From Bacteroidetes bacterium QS_9_68_14 (lineage in GTDB: Bacteria > Bacteroidota > Rhodothermia > Rhodothermales > Salinibacteraceae): a DNA stretch of 33,539 nucleotides. Shown here piece by piece: positions 6,836-14,806 of the stretch. The position numbers were made by a program, and so were the translations under genes. The stretch is from assembly GCA_003022535.1 (NCBI GenBank), contig PXTT01000072.1, positions 1 through 33,539 on the forward strand. The letters run 5' to 3'. The notes beneath the pieces were generated by a model, which was not told the DNA's origin, did not search any database, and saw nothing but the letters and a program-made list of their open reading frames with translations. How positions within the stretch are numbered: the stretch's first letter is position 1; each line of letters begins with the position of its first letter.

Positions 6836-8464
6836 TCAGAGCGCCAGCGAAAGCTGCTCGTCTGTTTCGCGCGGTTCCGCGTCGCGTTGCTTCTGGCGCT
6901 TCCGGTGTCGTCGCCGCCCGCGCCGGCTGCCGTGGCGCGCGAGGGCCGCCTCGGCCTGGCGCTGCACGTCGGCGCGGTCGAACGCCTCGCTGAAACGGGC
7001 CTTCGCCTGCCGTGCGGCCTGGTCGTGGTTCACGAGCGGTTCGGGATAGTCGCCCCCGATCTGGCATCCGGCCTCGTCCTGCGCCGCCTTCGGCATGAGC
7101 CACGGGTGGTGAATGAACGCTGCGGGCACGCCGCGCAGTTCGGGCACCCAGCGGCGGATGAACGCGCCTTCGGGGTCGTGGTCCTGCGCCTGCTTGGTCG
7201 GGTTGTAGATGCGGAGCGTGCGGCTGCCGGTCGTGCCGCTCTGCATCTGGAGCTGCGGGAAGTGGATGCCCGGCTCGTAGTCGGTCCACCGCCGCGCGAG
7301 CGTGGGGCCGAAGCGCTGCCACGGCAGCCACAGGTCGTAGGCGGCGAAGGAGGTCAGCATCGCGCGCATCCGAAAGTTGAGGTAGCCGGTCTGCCGCAGG
7401 GCGCGCTGGCAGGCGTCCACGAGCGGGAAGCCGGTGCGCCCGGCGGCCCACGCCGCGAGGTGAGCGCGGCCCTCGTCGGTGCCGAGCGTGCCCGCGCGCA
7501 GCTCATCGAGCGCGGGCGCGTAGCTCTCGAATTGGAGGCGAGGCGCGCGCTCGAGCTTCTGGATGAAGTGCCCGTGCCAGTGCAGGCGGCTCTCGAAGGA
7601 GGCGAGCGAGCGCGTCCACGCAGTGCGCCGGCCCCTGGCCTGCTCCGCGCGGCGGTCCTGCTCGGCCCACGTGCGCTGCACGAGCTGCCGCAGGCTGACG
7701 GTGCCGAAAGCCAGATGCGCGCTCAACCGCGAGCATGTGTCGAAGGCGGTCAGGGGGCTGGACATGTTGCCCCGGTAGCGCTGCCCACGCTCCTCGAAAA
7801 ACGAATCGGCCACGCGCTGCCCGGCGTTGCTGCCGCCGTCCTGCTCGTCGCCCGTTGCATCGGGGCCGCGGACGAGCCAGCCGCGCTCGCGCAGGTCCGC
7901 GACGGTCGGGATGGGGCCGGGGGCGACGCCTTCAACAGGTTGCAACGCGCCGGGCGTTGCGGCGAGGTCGCGTTCCATGAAGCGCTCCCACTGGTCGGCC
8001 CAGCCGTCGCGGCTCTTCATGGCGCGCACGACGCCGTGCTGGCGCTTTTCGACGAAAGCCACGCCGCGTCGGCGCGCCCAGCGGCGCACCGCCTCGTCGC
8101 GCGCGTAGGTGCGCGCGTCCCCCGTCTCCTGATGCGCCCAGAGCCGCACGCCGCGCGCGGCGAACCGCTTGCGAAAACCCTCCAGGACCGGCGTTACCGC
8201 GCCGACGCGCACCACCAGCGGCTGCCCGAGCGCGGCGAGCGCCTCACGCAGCTCGACGAGCGACTGCCGCACGAACGCCCAGTGCCGCGCGGAGGCGTCG
8301 GGCGATTCGAGCACGCGGGGCTCAACGACGTAGAGCGGCAGCACGGGCCCGCGCCGCGCCGCCTCGGCCAGCGGGGGGTGGTCGGCCACGCGCAAGTCGC
8401 GCTTTAGCCAGACGATCTGGACGGCGGCGCCGCGCTCGCGTGCGGCTCGTTCGGGAGAAGGCAT
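6836..8464 (-). CDS. Photolyase/cryptochrome-family FAD protein, atypical flavin site
   Basis: This protein of about 542 residues belongs to the DNA photolyase/cryptochrome family, which repairs UV lesions or senses blue light with FAD. The N-terminal antenna domain begins with VQIVWLKRDLRVADHPPL. The C-terminal FAD domain shows HWHGHFIQKL, AAGRTGFPLVDACQRAL, TGYLNFRMRAMLTSFAAYDLWLPW, then RIYNPTKQAQDHDPEGAFIRRWVPEL. Aligned without gaps to E. coli PhrB (recalled), the Trp of LPW matches W359 and an Asp matches D372. However, N378 becomes His and W382 becomes Leu within HFPQLQMQSGTTG, which replaces the usual NNGGWQW. The C-terminus is a basic tail. ATG 8464 is preferred because the conserved domain starts soon after; in-frame ATGs at 8476 and 8494 are possible. 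Whether it repairs DNA or signals cannot be read from the sequence. Confidence 0.88.
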   Translation of the reverse strand: MPSPERAARERGAAVQIVWLKRDLRVADHPPLAEAARRGPVLPLYVVEPRVLESPDASARHWAFVRQSLVELREALAALGQPLVVRVGAVTPVLEGFRKRFAARGVRLWAHQETGDARTYARDEAVRRWARRRGVAFVEKRQHGVVRAMKSRDGWADQWERFMERDLAATPGALQPVEGVAPGPIPTVADLRERGWLVRGPDATGDEQDGGSNAGQRVADSFFEERGQRYRGNMSSPLTAFDTCSRLSAHLAFGTVSLRQLVQRTWAEQDRRAEQARGRRTAWTRSLASFESRLHWHGHFIQKLERAPRLQFESYAPALDELRAGTLGTDEGRAHLAAWAAGRTGFPLVDACQRALRQTGYLNFRMRAMLTSFAAYDLWLPWQRFGPTLARRWTDYEPGIHFPQLQMQSGTTGSRTLRIYNPTKQAQDHDPEGAFIRRWVPELRGVPAAFIHHPWLMPKAAQDEAGCQIGGDYPEPLVNHDQAARQAKARFSEAFDRADVQRQAEAALARHGSRRGRRRHRKRQKQRDAEPRETDEQLSLAL

Positions 8465-8725
8465 AGCGCACAGCATTCGTGCATGGGCGGACATTGTGTG
8501 TTACGAAGCGCACCGCCGCCGGTTCTTCTCCCAGCCCGAAACGGTCTATACTCCGCGCGCGGAAGCATTTGCGACACGTTGTCGCAGGGGTGCTTTTACT
8601 TCCGAAGCCAGCGGCCGCATGGGCAAACTCGCGCGTCACCGCTCGCCGGCTTGTCCGCCGCCGTCTGGATGATCTTGGCGGTCGGCTTGCCGCCGCCGTA
8701 GCTGGCCTGAACGGGGCGCTGGCGA

Positions 8726-10486
8726 TCATTCCGCCATGCGCTCGGCCGCGCGGAGTGCCGCGTAGGCATTTGCCACGCCGCCGGTGCGCGAGAGCGTGCC
8801 GAAGCGGACCCGCTCGCCGCCGCCGCTGCCGCCGCTTGGGCGACCGGGACGCTTGACCATCTGGCCGGCGCGGCTGGTGGCGGAGGAGAGAATCGCTTCC
8901 TTGACTTGCTCGGCCGAGAGGGACGGGTAGTAGGCCATCACCAGCGCGGCTACGCCCGAGACGACCGGAGCGGCGAAGCTGGTGCCCTGCGCGCGGCCGT
9001 AGGCGTCCCCGGGCCGCGCCACCTGCATCGAAGCGCCCGGCGCGAAGAGGTCCACGCGCTCGCCGCCGTAGTTGGAGAAGGGGGCGGCCAGCAGGCTGTC
9101 GCCCTCGGCGGTAGAGGCGCCCACCTCGATCCAGTTGTCTGCCGCGCCGCTGCCGTCGGCGTAGTGGGCAGAGGGGTAGCTGTCGGTGGTGTCCACGTCG
9201 GCCCCGTCGTTGCCGGCGGCGTGGACCATCAGAACGCCCTCATCCTCGGCATGGCGCACGGCTGCGTCGACGACCTCCTTACGCGGGGAGTAGGCTTTGC
9301 CGAAGCTCATGTTGATGATGTCCGCGCCGTTGTTCGTGGCGTAGCGGATAGCGTTGGCCACGTCTTTGTCGCGCTCGTCGCCGCCGGGGACGGCGCGCAC
9401 GGGCATGATTCTCACCGCCCCGGCCACGCCGCGGATGCCGAGGTCGTTGTCCCGCTCGGCAGCGATGAGGCTGGCCACGCCCGTGCCGTGCCCAGCGTCG
9501 GGGCCTTGCACGTCGGCGTTGCCGTAGATGCGCTCGGTGGCGTCGGAGTAGTCGTCGCCGACGATGGGGCGCGGGTTGTAGTCGGGGTTGAAGTTGTACT
9601 CTGCGCGCGTGCGAAGCTGCTCTTCCGCTTTCTGCAGGTCCTCGGCCAGCGTGGCCAGGTCGGCGGTGTCGGTCCGCTCGAGGAGGCCCGACACGAGGCG
9701 GGCGGCTTGCTGCACGAGCAGCGGGCGGGCCTGCTCGACGAAGCGGGCGATCTGCTGAACCTGGTCGTAGCGTTGCTCGTACTGCTGCTTCTGCTTCTGG
9801 AAGTCGGCCTTGATGCGCTGGTAGCGGCGGTACGTCTCGCGCTCGGCGGCCGTGAGAGTGTCGGGGTTGGCGCCTTCGTAGGGGTCGCGCAGCTCGACGT
9901 AGAGGCGCGTGACCTCGAAGGTGTCGTGCTCGACGTTTTCGCCGCTGGCGTTGCCGAGGAAGTTCCAGCCATGCGTGTCGTCGACGTAGCCGTTGCCGTT
10001 GTCGTCTTCGCCGTTGCCGGGCACCTCGCCGGCGTTGGTCCAGAGCACGCCGTCGAGGTCTTCGTGGTCGGGGTCTACGCCGCCGTCGAGGACGGCCACG
10101 ACGACGGTGTCCTGCGGCGCGCGGTCGCCGAGCCAGTCGTAGGCCCGCTCGGTGGCGATGCCGGGGTAGCCGCCTGCGCCGGCGCTCAGATGCTGCCAGT
10201 CGGTCGGCACCGGGCCGGCCGCGGTGCCGTTTTCGCGCTCCGCGTCTTCGCGTTCGTTGGGAGCCGCCGGCTCAGCGGGCGGGCCGCCAGGCTCCTCGCG
10301 GGGAGCCGGGGCTTCCGTGTCGGCCGGCGGCGCTTCCTCGGTCTCGGGGGCTCCGGTCTCAGATGCCTCTGTGTCAGATGGCGGCGGGGCCGGGTTGGGC
10401 TGCGTGGCCTCGCGCGAGGTCGAGCAGCCGGCGGCGGCGACGAGGAGAAGCGCAACGAAAAGCGGCAGAAAGCGACGCGGCGTCAT
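8726..10486 (-). CDS. Secreted lipoprotein subtilase (S8 peptidase)
   Basis: This 586-residue protein is a subtilisin-like serine protease anchored as a lipoprotein. ATG 10486 begins a signal peptide (MTPRRFLPLFVALLL) with lipobox AAAGC and acylated Cys21. A low-complexity Pro/Glu/Ala linker follows (30-90). The catalytic residues are Asp134 (VAVLDGGVDPDHEDL), His333 (DAGHGTGVASL) and Ser503 (GTSFAAPVVSG), with oxyanion Asn426 (AAGND). An acidic, probably calcium-binding GEDDNGNGYVDDTHGWNF lies after the Asp. The Asp-to-His distance of about 200 residues is far longer than in subtilisin. The insert (185-310) includes a predicted coiled-coil-like Gln/Lys/Glu stretch (about 225-265), an arrangement known from Bacteroidota subtilases. 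The open frame extends upstream to 10606 but lacks a signal sequence there. It lies 129 bases downstream of the histidine kinase gene, on the same strand. Confidence 0.92.
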   Translation of the reverse strand: MTPRRFLPLFVALLLVAAAGCSTSREATQPNPAPPPSDTEASETGAPETEEAPPADTEAPAPREEPGGPPAEPAAPNEREDAERENGTAAGPVPTDWQHLSAGAGGYPGIATERAYDWLGDRAPQDTVVVAVLDGGVDPDHEDLDGVLWTNAGEVPGNGEDDNGNGYVDDTHGWNFLGNASGENVEHDTFEVTRLYVELRDPYEGANPDTLTAAERETYRRYQRIKADFQKQKQQYEQRYDQVQQIARFVEQARPLLVQQAARLVSGLLERTDTADLATLAEDLQKAEEQLRTRAEYNFNPDYNPRPIVGDDYSDATERIYGNADVQGPDAGHGTGVASLIAAERDNDLGIRGVAGAVRIMPVRAVPGGDERDKDVANAIRYATNNGADIINMSFGKAYSPRKEVVDAAVRHAEDEGVLMVHAAGNDGADVDTTDSYPSAHYADGSGAADNWIEVGASTAEGDSLLAAPFSNYGGERVDLFAPGASMQVARPGDAYGRAQGTSFAAPVVSGVAALVMAYYPSLSAEQVKEAILSSATSRAGQMVKRPGRPSGGSGGGERVRFGTLSRTGGVANAYAALRAAERMAE

Positions 10487-10615
10487 AGCGGGACGGGTAG
10501 CCAGAAGAAAGGCGACAGCGCGGGAAGCGGGCCACGCGCGTTCGCCCAACGGGAGCACCGCGCAAAAGTTATGCGCCGTCTCGCCGCCCGGCTCCGTTTC
10601 GCCCACCCGTCACGC

Positions 10616-12127
10616 TCACGCTGTCACCTCGGGCACGTCTTCCGTCGTCGCTTCCGCCGTCGCTTCCGCTGGCGTCTCGGCGTGCGGAAGCTCGAACCAG
10701 AAGCGCGTGCCGCGTCCCTTGGTGCTTTCGACGTGAATCTCCTCGCCGTGCGCCTGCAAGATCTGCTGCACGATAGAGAGGCCCAGCCCCGTGCCGCCGC
10801 TATCGCGCGAGCGGTGGCTCTCGGCGCGGTAGAAGCGGTCAAAGATGCGCTCGAGGTGCTCCTCGTCGATCCCCTGCCCGGTGTCTACGACCTCCACACG
10901 CACCTTCTCGAGGCGCCGTCGCGTGCGGCAACGCACCGTTCCCTCCGGCGTGTAGGCGATGGCGTTGTCGATCAGGTTGGTCAAAACCTGACGGATGCGC
11001 GCGCGGTCGGCGTCGACGTAGATGGGGGGGTTTTCCGTCTGGAGCGCCAGGCCCTCTTCGGTGGCCTTCGGCCGCAGCATGTCGCTGACTTCGTCGATCA
11101 GGTGTTGCAGGTCGAAGGGGTCGGCCTGGACGAGGTCCTCGCGGTACTCCAGCTGCGCGATGTCGATCAGGTCGTCGAAGAGCGTCTGCAGGCGGTGCAG
11201 GTTGCCAAGGGCCTTCTCGGCGTAGTTCTTCCGTTGCTTCTCAGGCAGCCCCGGCGAGGAGAGCGCCTCGAGGTATCCGCCGATGGCATGGATGGGGTTG
11301 CGCACCTCATGGCTGACATTGCCGATGAACTCTTTCTGCAACTGCGTGACACGCTCCAGCTCGTCGATCTTTTCGCGGAAGGCGTCAGAGGCGCGGTTGA
11401 GGCTGTTGGCCAAGTCCTGGAACTCCGCCGCGCGCGAGCTGATCTCGATCTCGCCGTCGAAGCGGCCGAGGTTCACCGCCTGCGCGGAGTTGCGAATGCG
11501 CTTCAGCGGCGTGACGATCTGGTAGGTCGCCAGCCAGCTTCCCAGAAGCGCCATCGCCAGCGCCATTCCCATGCCCACCACCAGGACGGTCTGCTGATGC
11601 TCGACGAGCTGGTAGAGCGGGGAGGCGGGTTGGCCCACGCGCACCATCAGACCGGAGCGCGGGCGGTAGAGGGTAACGTAGAAGACTTCGTCCCCGTCGG
11701 GACCCGCACGGGAGGTGTAGCGCACCGGCCCGCCCGTTTGCCCCGTTGCTTGCGAGGACGTTTGCGCTTGTCCCTCCCGCGCTTCAGCAAGGGGCGGGGC
11801 GTCCTCGCGCGACCAGCGCTCTGAGCGCGCGGTGTCGGGGTCGGCGACGGTGACGCGCAGATCGGTAAGCTGCTCGATCTGACGGATGCGACGCCGGCGC
11901 GCGGCGGGGCTGGACGTGCTGTCCATCTGCGTGGCCACGCGACGCGCCTGCGCGAGCAACATCTCCTGCGTGGCCGTGCGCGTCTGCCCGCGCAAGGCCA
12001 GGGCCGCGTAGAGCCCCACTCCACCCACGGCCACGCCCACGAAAAGCGCAAACGTGAGGAACATCCACGTCTGCGTGGAGGCGCGTGGCGGGAAGACCCA
12101 GCGCTGGATGCGTTCCAGGATACCCAT
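10616..12127 (-). CDS. Membrane sensor histidine kinase (HAMP, HisKA, HATPase)
   Basis: This 503-residue two-component sensor kinase has two membrane segments (about 21-44 and 180-202) bounding a periplasmic domain of about 135 residues, a HAMP linker (about 203-255) and a HisKA dimerisation helix with phosphoacceptor His273 in NVSHEVRNPIHAIGG. An ATPase domain with N-box NLIDNAIAYTPEG, G1 DTGQGI, FDRFYR (F box) and GGTGLGLSI completes it. The periplasmic domain has no motif I recognise, so the signal is unknown. The Ala/Glu/Thr-rich C-terminal tail is not conserved. The likely partner is the OmpR-type regulator upstream at 12492-13202 on the same strand, but 364 bases separate them, so the two may be transcribed separately. 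A promoter-like sequence lies just before the start. Confidence 0.93.
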   Translation of the reverse strand: MGILERIQRWVFPPRASTQTWMFLTFALFVGVAVGGVGLYAALALRGQTRTATQEMLLAQARRVATQMDSTSSPAARRRRIRQIEQLTDLRVTVADPDTARSERWSREDAPPLAEAREGQAQTSSQATGQTGGPVRYTSRAGPDGDEVFYVTLYRPRSGLMVRVGQPASPLYQLVEHQQTVLVVGMGMALAMALLGSWLATYQIVTPLKRIRNSAQAVNLGRFDGEIEISSRAAEFQDLANSLNRASDAFREKIDELERVTQLQKEFIGNVSHEVRNPIHAIGGYLEALSSPGLPEKQRKNYAEKALGNLHRLQTLFDDLIDIAQLEYREDLVQADPFDLQHLIDEVSDMLRPKATEEGLALQTENPPIYVDADRARIRQVLTNLIDNAIAYTPEGTVRCRTRRRLEKVRVEVVDTGQGIDEEHLERIFDRFYRAESHRSRDSGGTGLGLSIVQQILQAHGEEIHVESTKGRGTRFWFELPHAETPAEATAEATTEDVPEVTA

Positions 12128-12137
12128 GCGGCTCGGA

Positions 12138-12164
12138 AATGTAATTGCAGGGAGGTTTTGTCAA
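12138..12164 (-). promoter_or_regulatory. Promoter-like sequence immediately upstream of the histidine kinase
   Basis: On the minus strand, a perfect TTGACA (12159-12164) is followed after 15 bases by TACATT (12138-12143). The predicted transcription start would lie only a few bases before the kinase ATG at 12127, giving a nearly leaderless message. The 15-base spacer is shorter than the 17-base optimum, so the call is moderate. Confidence 0.4.
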
Positions 12165-12285
12165 GCAACGTGGTAGTGTCTTTCAGTCTTGACCCTCACA
12201 CCTCTCATCGACTGGCAAGAACAAATCTTGGGTAAAGTGATTTCAGACAGTTGGGCGAATACTTCCTGACCAATACTAAACTGCT

Positions 12286-12402
12286 ATGTGGCTACTCGCT
12301 GTAGGTGCTATCGCGCTTGCTGTCGCTCTCTGGAATTTTCACCTCACCTCGAACCTACCTTCTAAAAAGCGCGGTTTTCTCAACTCGCGCCAGCGAGATT
12401 GA
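12286..12402 (+). CDS. Possible 38-residue single-pass membrane peptide
   Basis: The frame from ATG 12286 to TGA 12402 encodes a hydrophobic N-terminus (MWLLAVGAIALAVALW) followed by a polar, basic tail (SKKRG ... RQRD), the layout of a small type I or signal-anchor membrane peptide. It lies antisense to, and between, the histidine kinase and response regulator genes. No Shine-Dalgarno sequence is visible, but most genes here lack one. Codon use is mixed (CTA, GCT, GTA, TCT), unlike the neighbours. It resembles no family I know, and a chance open frame of this length is quite possible, so the call is tentative. Confidence 0.25.
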   Translation: MWLLAVGAIALAVALWNFHLTSNLPSKKRGFLNSRQRD

Positions 12403-12491
12403 GTACCGCCGCTTGGGGGGATGGAAAGCAAGGGTTCCCGCAGCGCAAGCGTCAGCCGCGCAGAAACCTCCGCACTCCTGCACCCCCATGC

Positions 12492-13202
12492 TCACGAAGA
12501 GGCCTCGGCAGAAGATTCCTTCTCCTCTACGAAGCGGTAGCCCACGCCGCGCACGGTCTGGATGTGCTCGGCGAAGTGGTCCAGCTTCTCGCGCAGGTTC
12601 TTGATGTGGGCGTCCACGGTGCGCTCCGTCACCATCATGGCGTCTTTCCAGATCGTCTCCAGCAGCTGCTGGCGCGTGAACGCCTTGCGCGGGTGGCGCA
12701 CCAGGTAGCGCAGCAGCTCGAACTCGGTGAGCGTCAGCCCCAGGTCCTCCCCGCCGAGGGTGGCGCGGTACTCGTCCTCGAAGATCTTGAGGTCGCGCAT
12801 CTCGATGGTCTTGCTCTCCTCCACGCCGCTACGGCGGAGCACCGCCTTGACGTGCGCGACTACGATCTGCGGGCTCACCGGCTTGGTCAGGTAGTCGTCG
12901 CCGCCCATCATGAGACCCTGGACCTGGTCTTCTTCCTCGCTCTTGGCGCTGAGGAAGATGATCGGGATCTGCTCGGTCTCCACGCGCGAGCGCAGCTTTT
13001 CGCAGACCTCGTAGCCGTCGAGGCCCGGTAGCATGATGTCGAGCACGATGATGTCCACGTCGGGGTTGGCCTTCTGGAGGGCCTCTTCGCCGTCGTAGGC
13101 TTGAAGCACGCTGTAGCCTTCCTGCTGGAGGAAGTGGCTGACGACTTCGACGACGTCTTCTTCGTCGTCGACGACAAGGACGTTGATCAGTGGCGGCCGC
13201 AC
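12492..13202 (-). CDS. OmpR/PhoB-family response regulator
   Basis: This 236-residue response regulator has a receiver domain (about 6-122) with acidic pocket D12-D13, phosphoacceptor Asp55 (VLDIMLPGLDG), Ser85 and Lys107 (LTKPVS). A winged-helix DNA-binding domain follows (about 135-228) with LTLTEFELLRYLVRHP, FTRQQLLETIW, RTVDAHIKNLREKL and the terminal RGVGYRF wing. It is expected to bind direct-repeat operators as a phosphorylated dimer. The downstream histidine kinase on the same strand is its probable cognate kinase. An outer-membrane porin and alanine racemase lie just upstream on the same strand. The porin's phosphate-porin resemblance makes a phosphate-type regulon thinkable, but nothing in the sequence shows this. 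Confidence 0.93.
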   Translation of the reverse strand: MRPPLINVLVVDDEEDVVEVVSHFLQQEGYSVLQAYDGEEALQKANPDVDIIVLDIMLPGLDGYEVCEKLRSRVETEQIPIIFLSAKSEEEDQVQGLMMGGDDYLTKPVSPQIVVAHVKAVLRRSGVEESKTIEMRDLKIFEDEYRATLGGEDLGLTLTEFELLRYLVRHPRKAFTRQQLLETIWKDAMMVTERTVDAHIKNLREKLDHFAEHIQTVRGVGYRFVEEKESSAEASS

Positions 13203-13215
13203 GTTCGCCCAAGAA

Positions 13216-13244
13216 GATTGTTAAAAAATATCGTAAAGCAAAAT
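13216..13244 (-). promoter_or_regulatory. AT-rich promoter-like block upstream of the response regulator
   Basis: A 29-base block, almost entirely A and T in a GC-rich setting, lies 14 bases before the response regulator ATG. On the minus strand it reads TTTTGCTTTACG, then ATATTTTTTAACAATC. TAACAAT is the best -10 candidate; I could not fix a clear -35. Its composition alone makes it the likely promoter region. Confidence 0.35.
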
Positions 13245-13333
13245 GAGCAGGATCGCGCAACGTTCCGGGAAACCCACCGCTCCGGCAACGCCCCCTGGCC
13301 AGCGGCGACGCGCGTTGCGCTCGCGCGCTACTT

Positions 13334-14620
13334 CTACGAAAAGCGCCCGTTTTCAGTGACAGGCGCTCCGGCCGGCTGGGCTCCCGTCGTGGCCCTATTC
13401 GCCGTTCCGGGGAGAGCGGTCTTTCCCTGTTCGGAAGCCGCCTCCTCGATGTACCGGCGCGGCACGCGCGATGACACGCGCGTGGCCACCTCGTAGGGAA
13501 TCGTTTCGCTCCAGTCGGCCACATCTACGGCGGAAGGGCCGCCGGGGCCGAAGAGCACCACTGCGTCGCCCGTTGCTACGTCAGGGGCCGTCTCCGGGGG
13601 CCCAAGGTTCACCATCATCAGGTCCATACAGATGCGGCCCACCACGGGGAAGCGCCGCCCGGCCACGCCCACCTCTGCGCGGCCCGAGAGCAGGCGCGCG
13701 TATCCGTCGCCGTACCCGCAGCCCACCGTGGCGAGGCGCACGCGCTCCGGTGCCGTCCAGCCCCGCCCGTAGGAAACCGAGGCGCCCGCCTCGACGGTTT
13801 TGAGGTGTGTAATTTTTGAGGTAAAGCGCATGGCCGGGCGAAGCTGCTGCCCGCCCAGCGACGCGCTCACCGCGGGCGGAAACGGCGTGAGCCCGTAGAG
13901 CGAGAGCCCGCACCGCACGAACGTGGGGTCGAGCGCGCGAACGCTCTCCTCGAAGTGTAGCAGAGCCGGCGTGTTGGCCGCGTGGACGCGCCCGGCGATG
14001 GGGCCGGCTCCCGCGGCGGCCTCCTGCAAAATGCTGAGCTGGCGGCGCGTGAAGTCTTTCTGCCCTGGCTCGTCGGCGGCGGCGAAGTGTGTCCACAACC
14101 CGGCTACTTCCACCCCGTCGGTTTTAGCGAGATGGCGGGCGAGCTCGGCGGCCACCTCGGGCGGCTCGCCGATGCGCTCCATGCCGGTCTCCACCTTGAC
14201 GTGCGCGCGAATCGGAGCGGCCCCGGGAGCGCGCCCGCCCGCCAGCTCGACGACCGCCTCGGCGACGGCGCGCGACGAGACGGTTACGCCCAGCCGGTGG
14301 CGCGCGTAGGCCGGCAGGTGCCCCGGCAGGGGGGCCTCGAAGACCTGGATGGGCGCCTCGATGCCTGCCTCGCGTAGCTCGAGGGCCTCCGGCACGCGCG
14401 CCACGGCGAAGTGCGAGACGCCGGCCTCGCGCAGCGTGCGGGCCACGCGAACAGCGCCGTGACCGTAGGCGTCGGCCTTCACGACGGCCATGAGGTCGGC
14501 CGGGGCGGCGCGTTTGCGAATGAGGCGCGCGTTGTGGCGCACAGCGCCCAGGTCCACGGTGGCCGTGGTGGGCGTGAGGGGCGGGTCGTCGGCGGGGGCG
14601 AGCGGGTCGGTTGCAGGCAC
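13334..14620 (-). CDS. alr: Alanine racemase
   Basis: This 428-residue protein is a PLP-dependent racemase making D-alanine for peptidoglycan. The fold-type III barrel starts at TATVDLGAVRHNARLIR, with the PLP Lys48 in MAVVKADAYGHGAVRVA. The partner catalytic Tyr284 is in the C-terminal beta domain (ASVSYGRGW). HVKVETGMERIG, FVRCGLSLYG and the GRICMDLMMVNL motif are intact. GTG 14620 is chosen because homology begins about 20 residues later and the upstream part of the frame, from ATG 14770, is spacer-like with a hairpin. About 45 residues after RYIEEAA form a non-conserved Ala/Thr/Pro tail. With Ddl (23194-24330) and MurF (21666-23003) it forms the D-alanine branch of cell-wall synthesis, though the three genes are not one operon. 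Confidence 0.93.
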   Translation of the reverse strand: MPATDPLAPADDPPLTPTTATVDLGAVRHNARLIRKRAAPADLMAVVKADAYGHGAVRVARTLREAGVSHFAVARVPEALELREAGIEAPIQVFEAPLPGHLPAYARHRLGVTVSSRAVAEAVVELAGGRAPGAAPIRAHVKVETGMERIGEPPEVAAELARHLAKTDGVEVAGLWTHFAAADEPGQKDFTRRQLSILQEAAAGAGPIAGRVHAANTPALLHFEESVRALDPTFVRCGLSLYGLTPFPPAVSASLGGQQLRPAMRFTSKITHLKTVEAGASVSYGRGWTAPERVRLATVGCGYGDGYARLLSGRAEVGVAGRRFPVVGRICMDLMMVNLGPPETAPDVATGDAVVLFGPGGPSAVDVADWSETIPYEVATRVSSRVPRRYIEEAASEQGKTALPGTANRATTGAQPAGAPVTENGRFS

Positions 14621-14736
14621 AGCGTGAGGGCGGCGGGAGAAGGCTTTCGCGGGAGGGACAGGAGCAAACCACGCAAGGATGATACCTACCCTGCGGACAA
14701 GGGCAGGTTCGTGCCCGGGGGACGGCAGACTGAAGA

Positions 14737-14755
14737 CGGAGAACGGGGTTCTCCG
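14737..14755 (-). terminator. Perfect 8-bp hairpin between the porin and alr
   Basis: CGGAGAAC and GTTCTCCG flank a three-base loop. On the minus strand the hairpin lies about 50 bases after the porin stop and is followed by TCTTCAGTCTGCC, a weakly T-rich tail. This makes it a candidate terminator for the porin, or an attenuator-like element ahead of alr. Confidence 0.4.
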
Positions 14756-14806
14756 AGTTGCATCGCCCACGCTGGAGGGGCTGTCGCCTGAGGTCCACGG
14801 TCCCGT

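Larger units (their letters stand above)
12128..12491. other. AT-richer spacer between the kinase and regulator genes
   Basis: This 364-base spacer divides two genes that are usually adjacent. Its first 270 bases are clearly AT-richer than the flanking genes. It contains the kinase promoter candidate (12138-12164) and a possible 38-codon plus-strand open frame (12286-12402). From about 12403 to 12491 the composition returns to high GC and nothing is recognised. Confidence 0.5.

Noticed and set aside
6705-7451. N-terminal extension of the E1 dehydrogenase
   Set aside because: The frame is open, but it overlaps the photolyase gene and has no similarity to E1; ATG 6704 gives a sensible start.
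6809-8407. Plus-strand open frame of about 530 codons antisense to the photolyase
   Set aside because: The minus strand carries clear photolyase motifs; the antisense text is compositionally biased and motif-free.
8495-8725. Possible small gene between the photolyase and the subtilase
   Set aside because: A minus-strand reading (ASYGGGKPTAKIIQTAADKP) looks protein-like, but it has no start codon of its own and directly follows the subtilase stop; no homology is recognised.
8906-11824. Plus-strand open frame of about 970 codons antisense to the subtilase and histidine kinase
   Set aside because: It spans two well-supported minus-strand genes, is rich in Val, Gly, Ala and Arg, and shows no motif.
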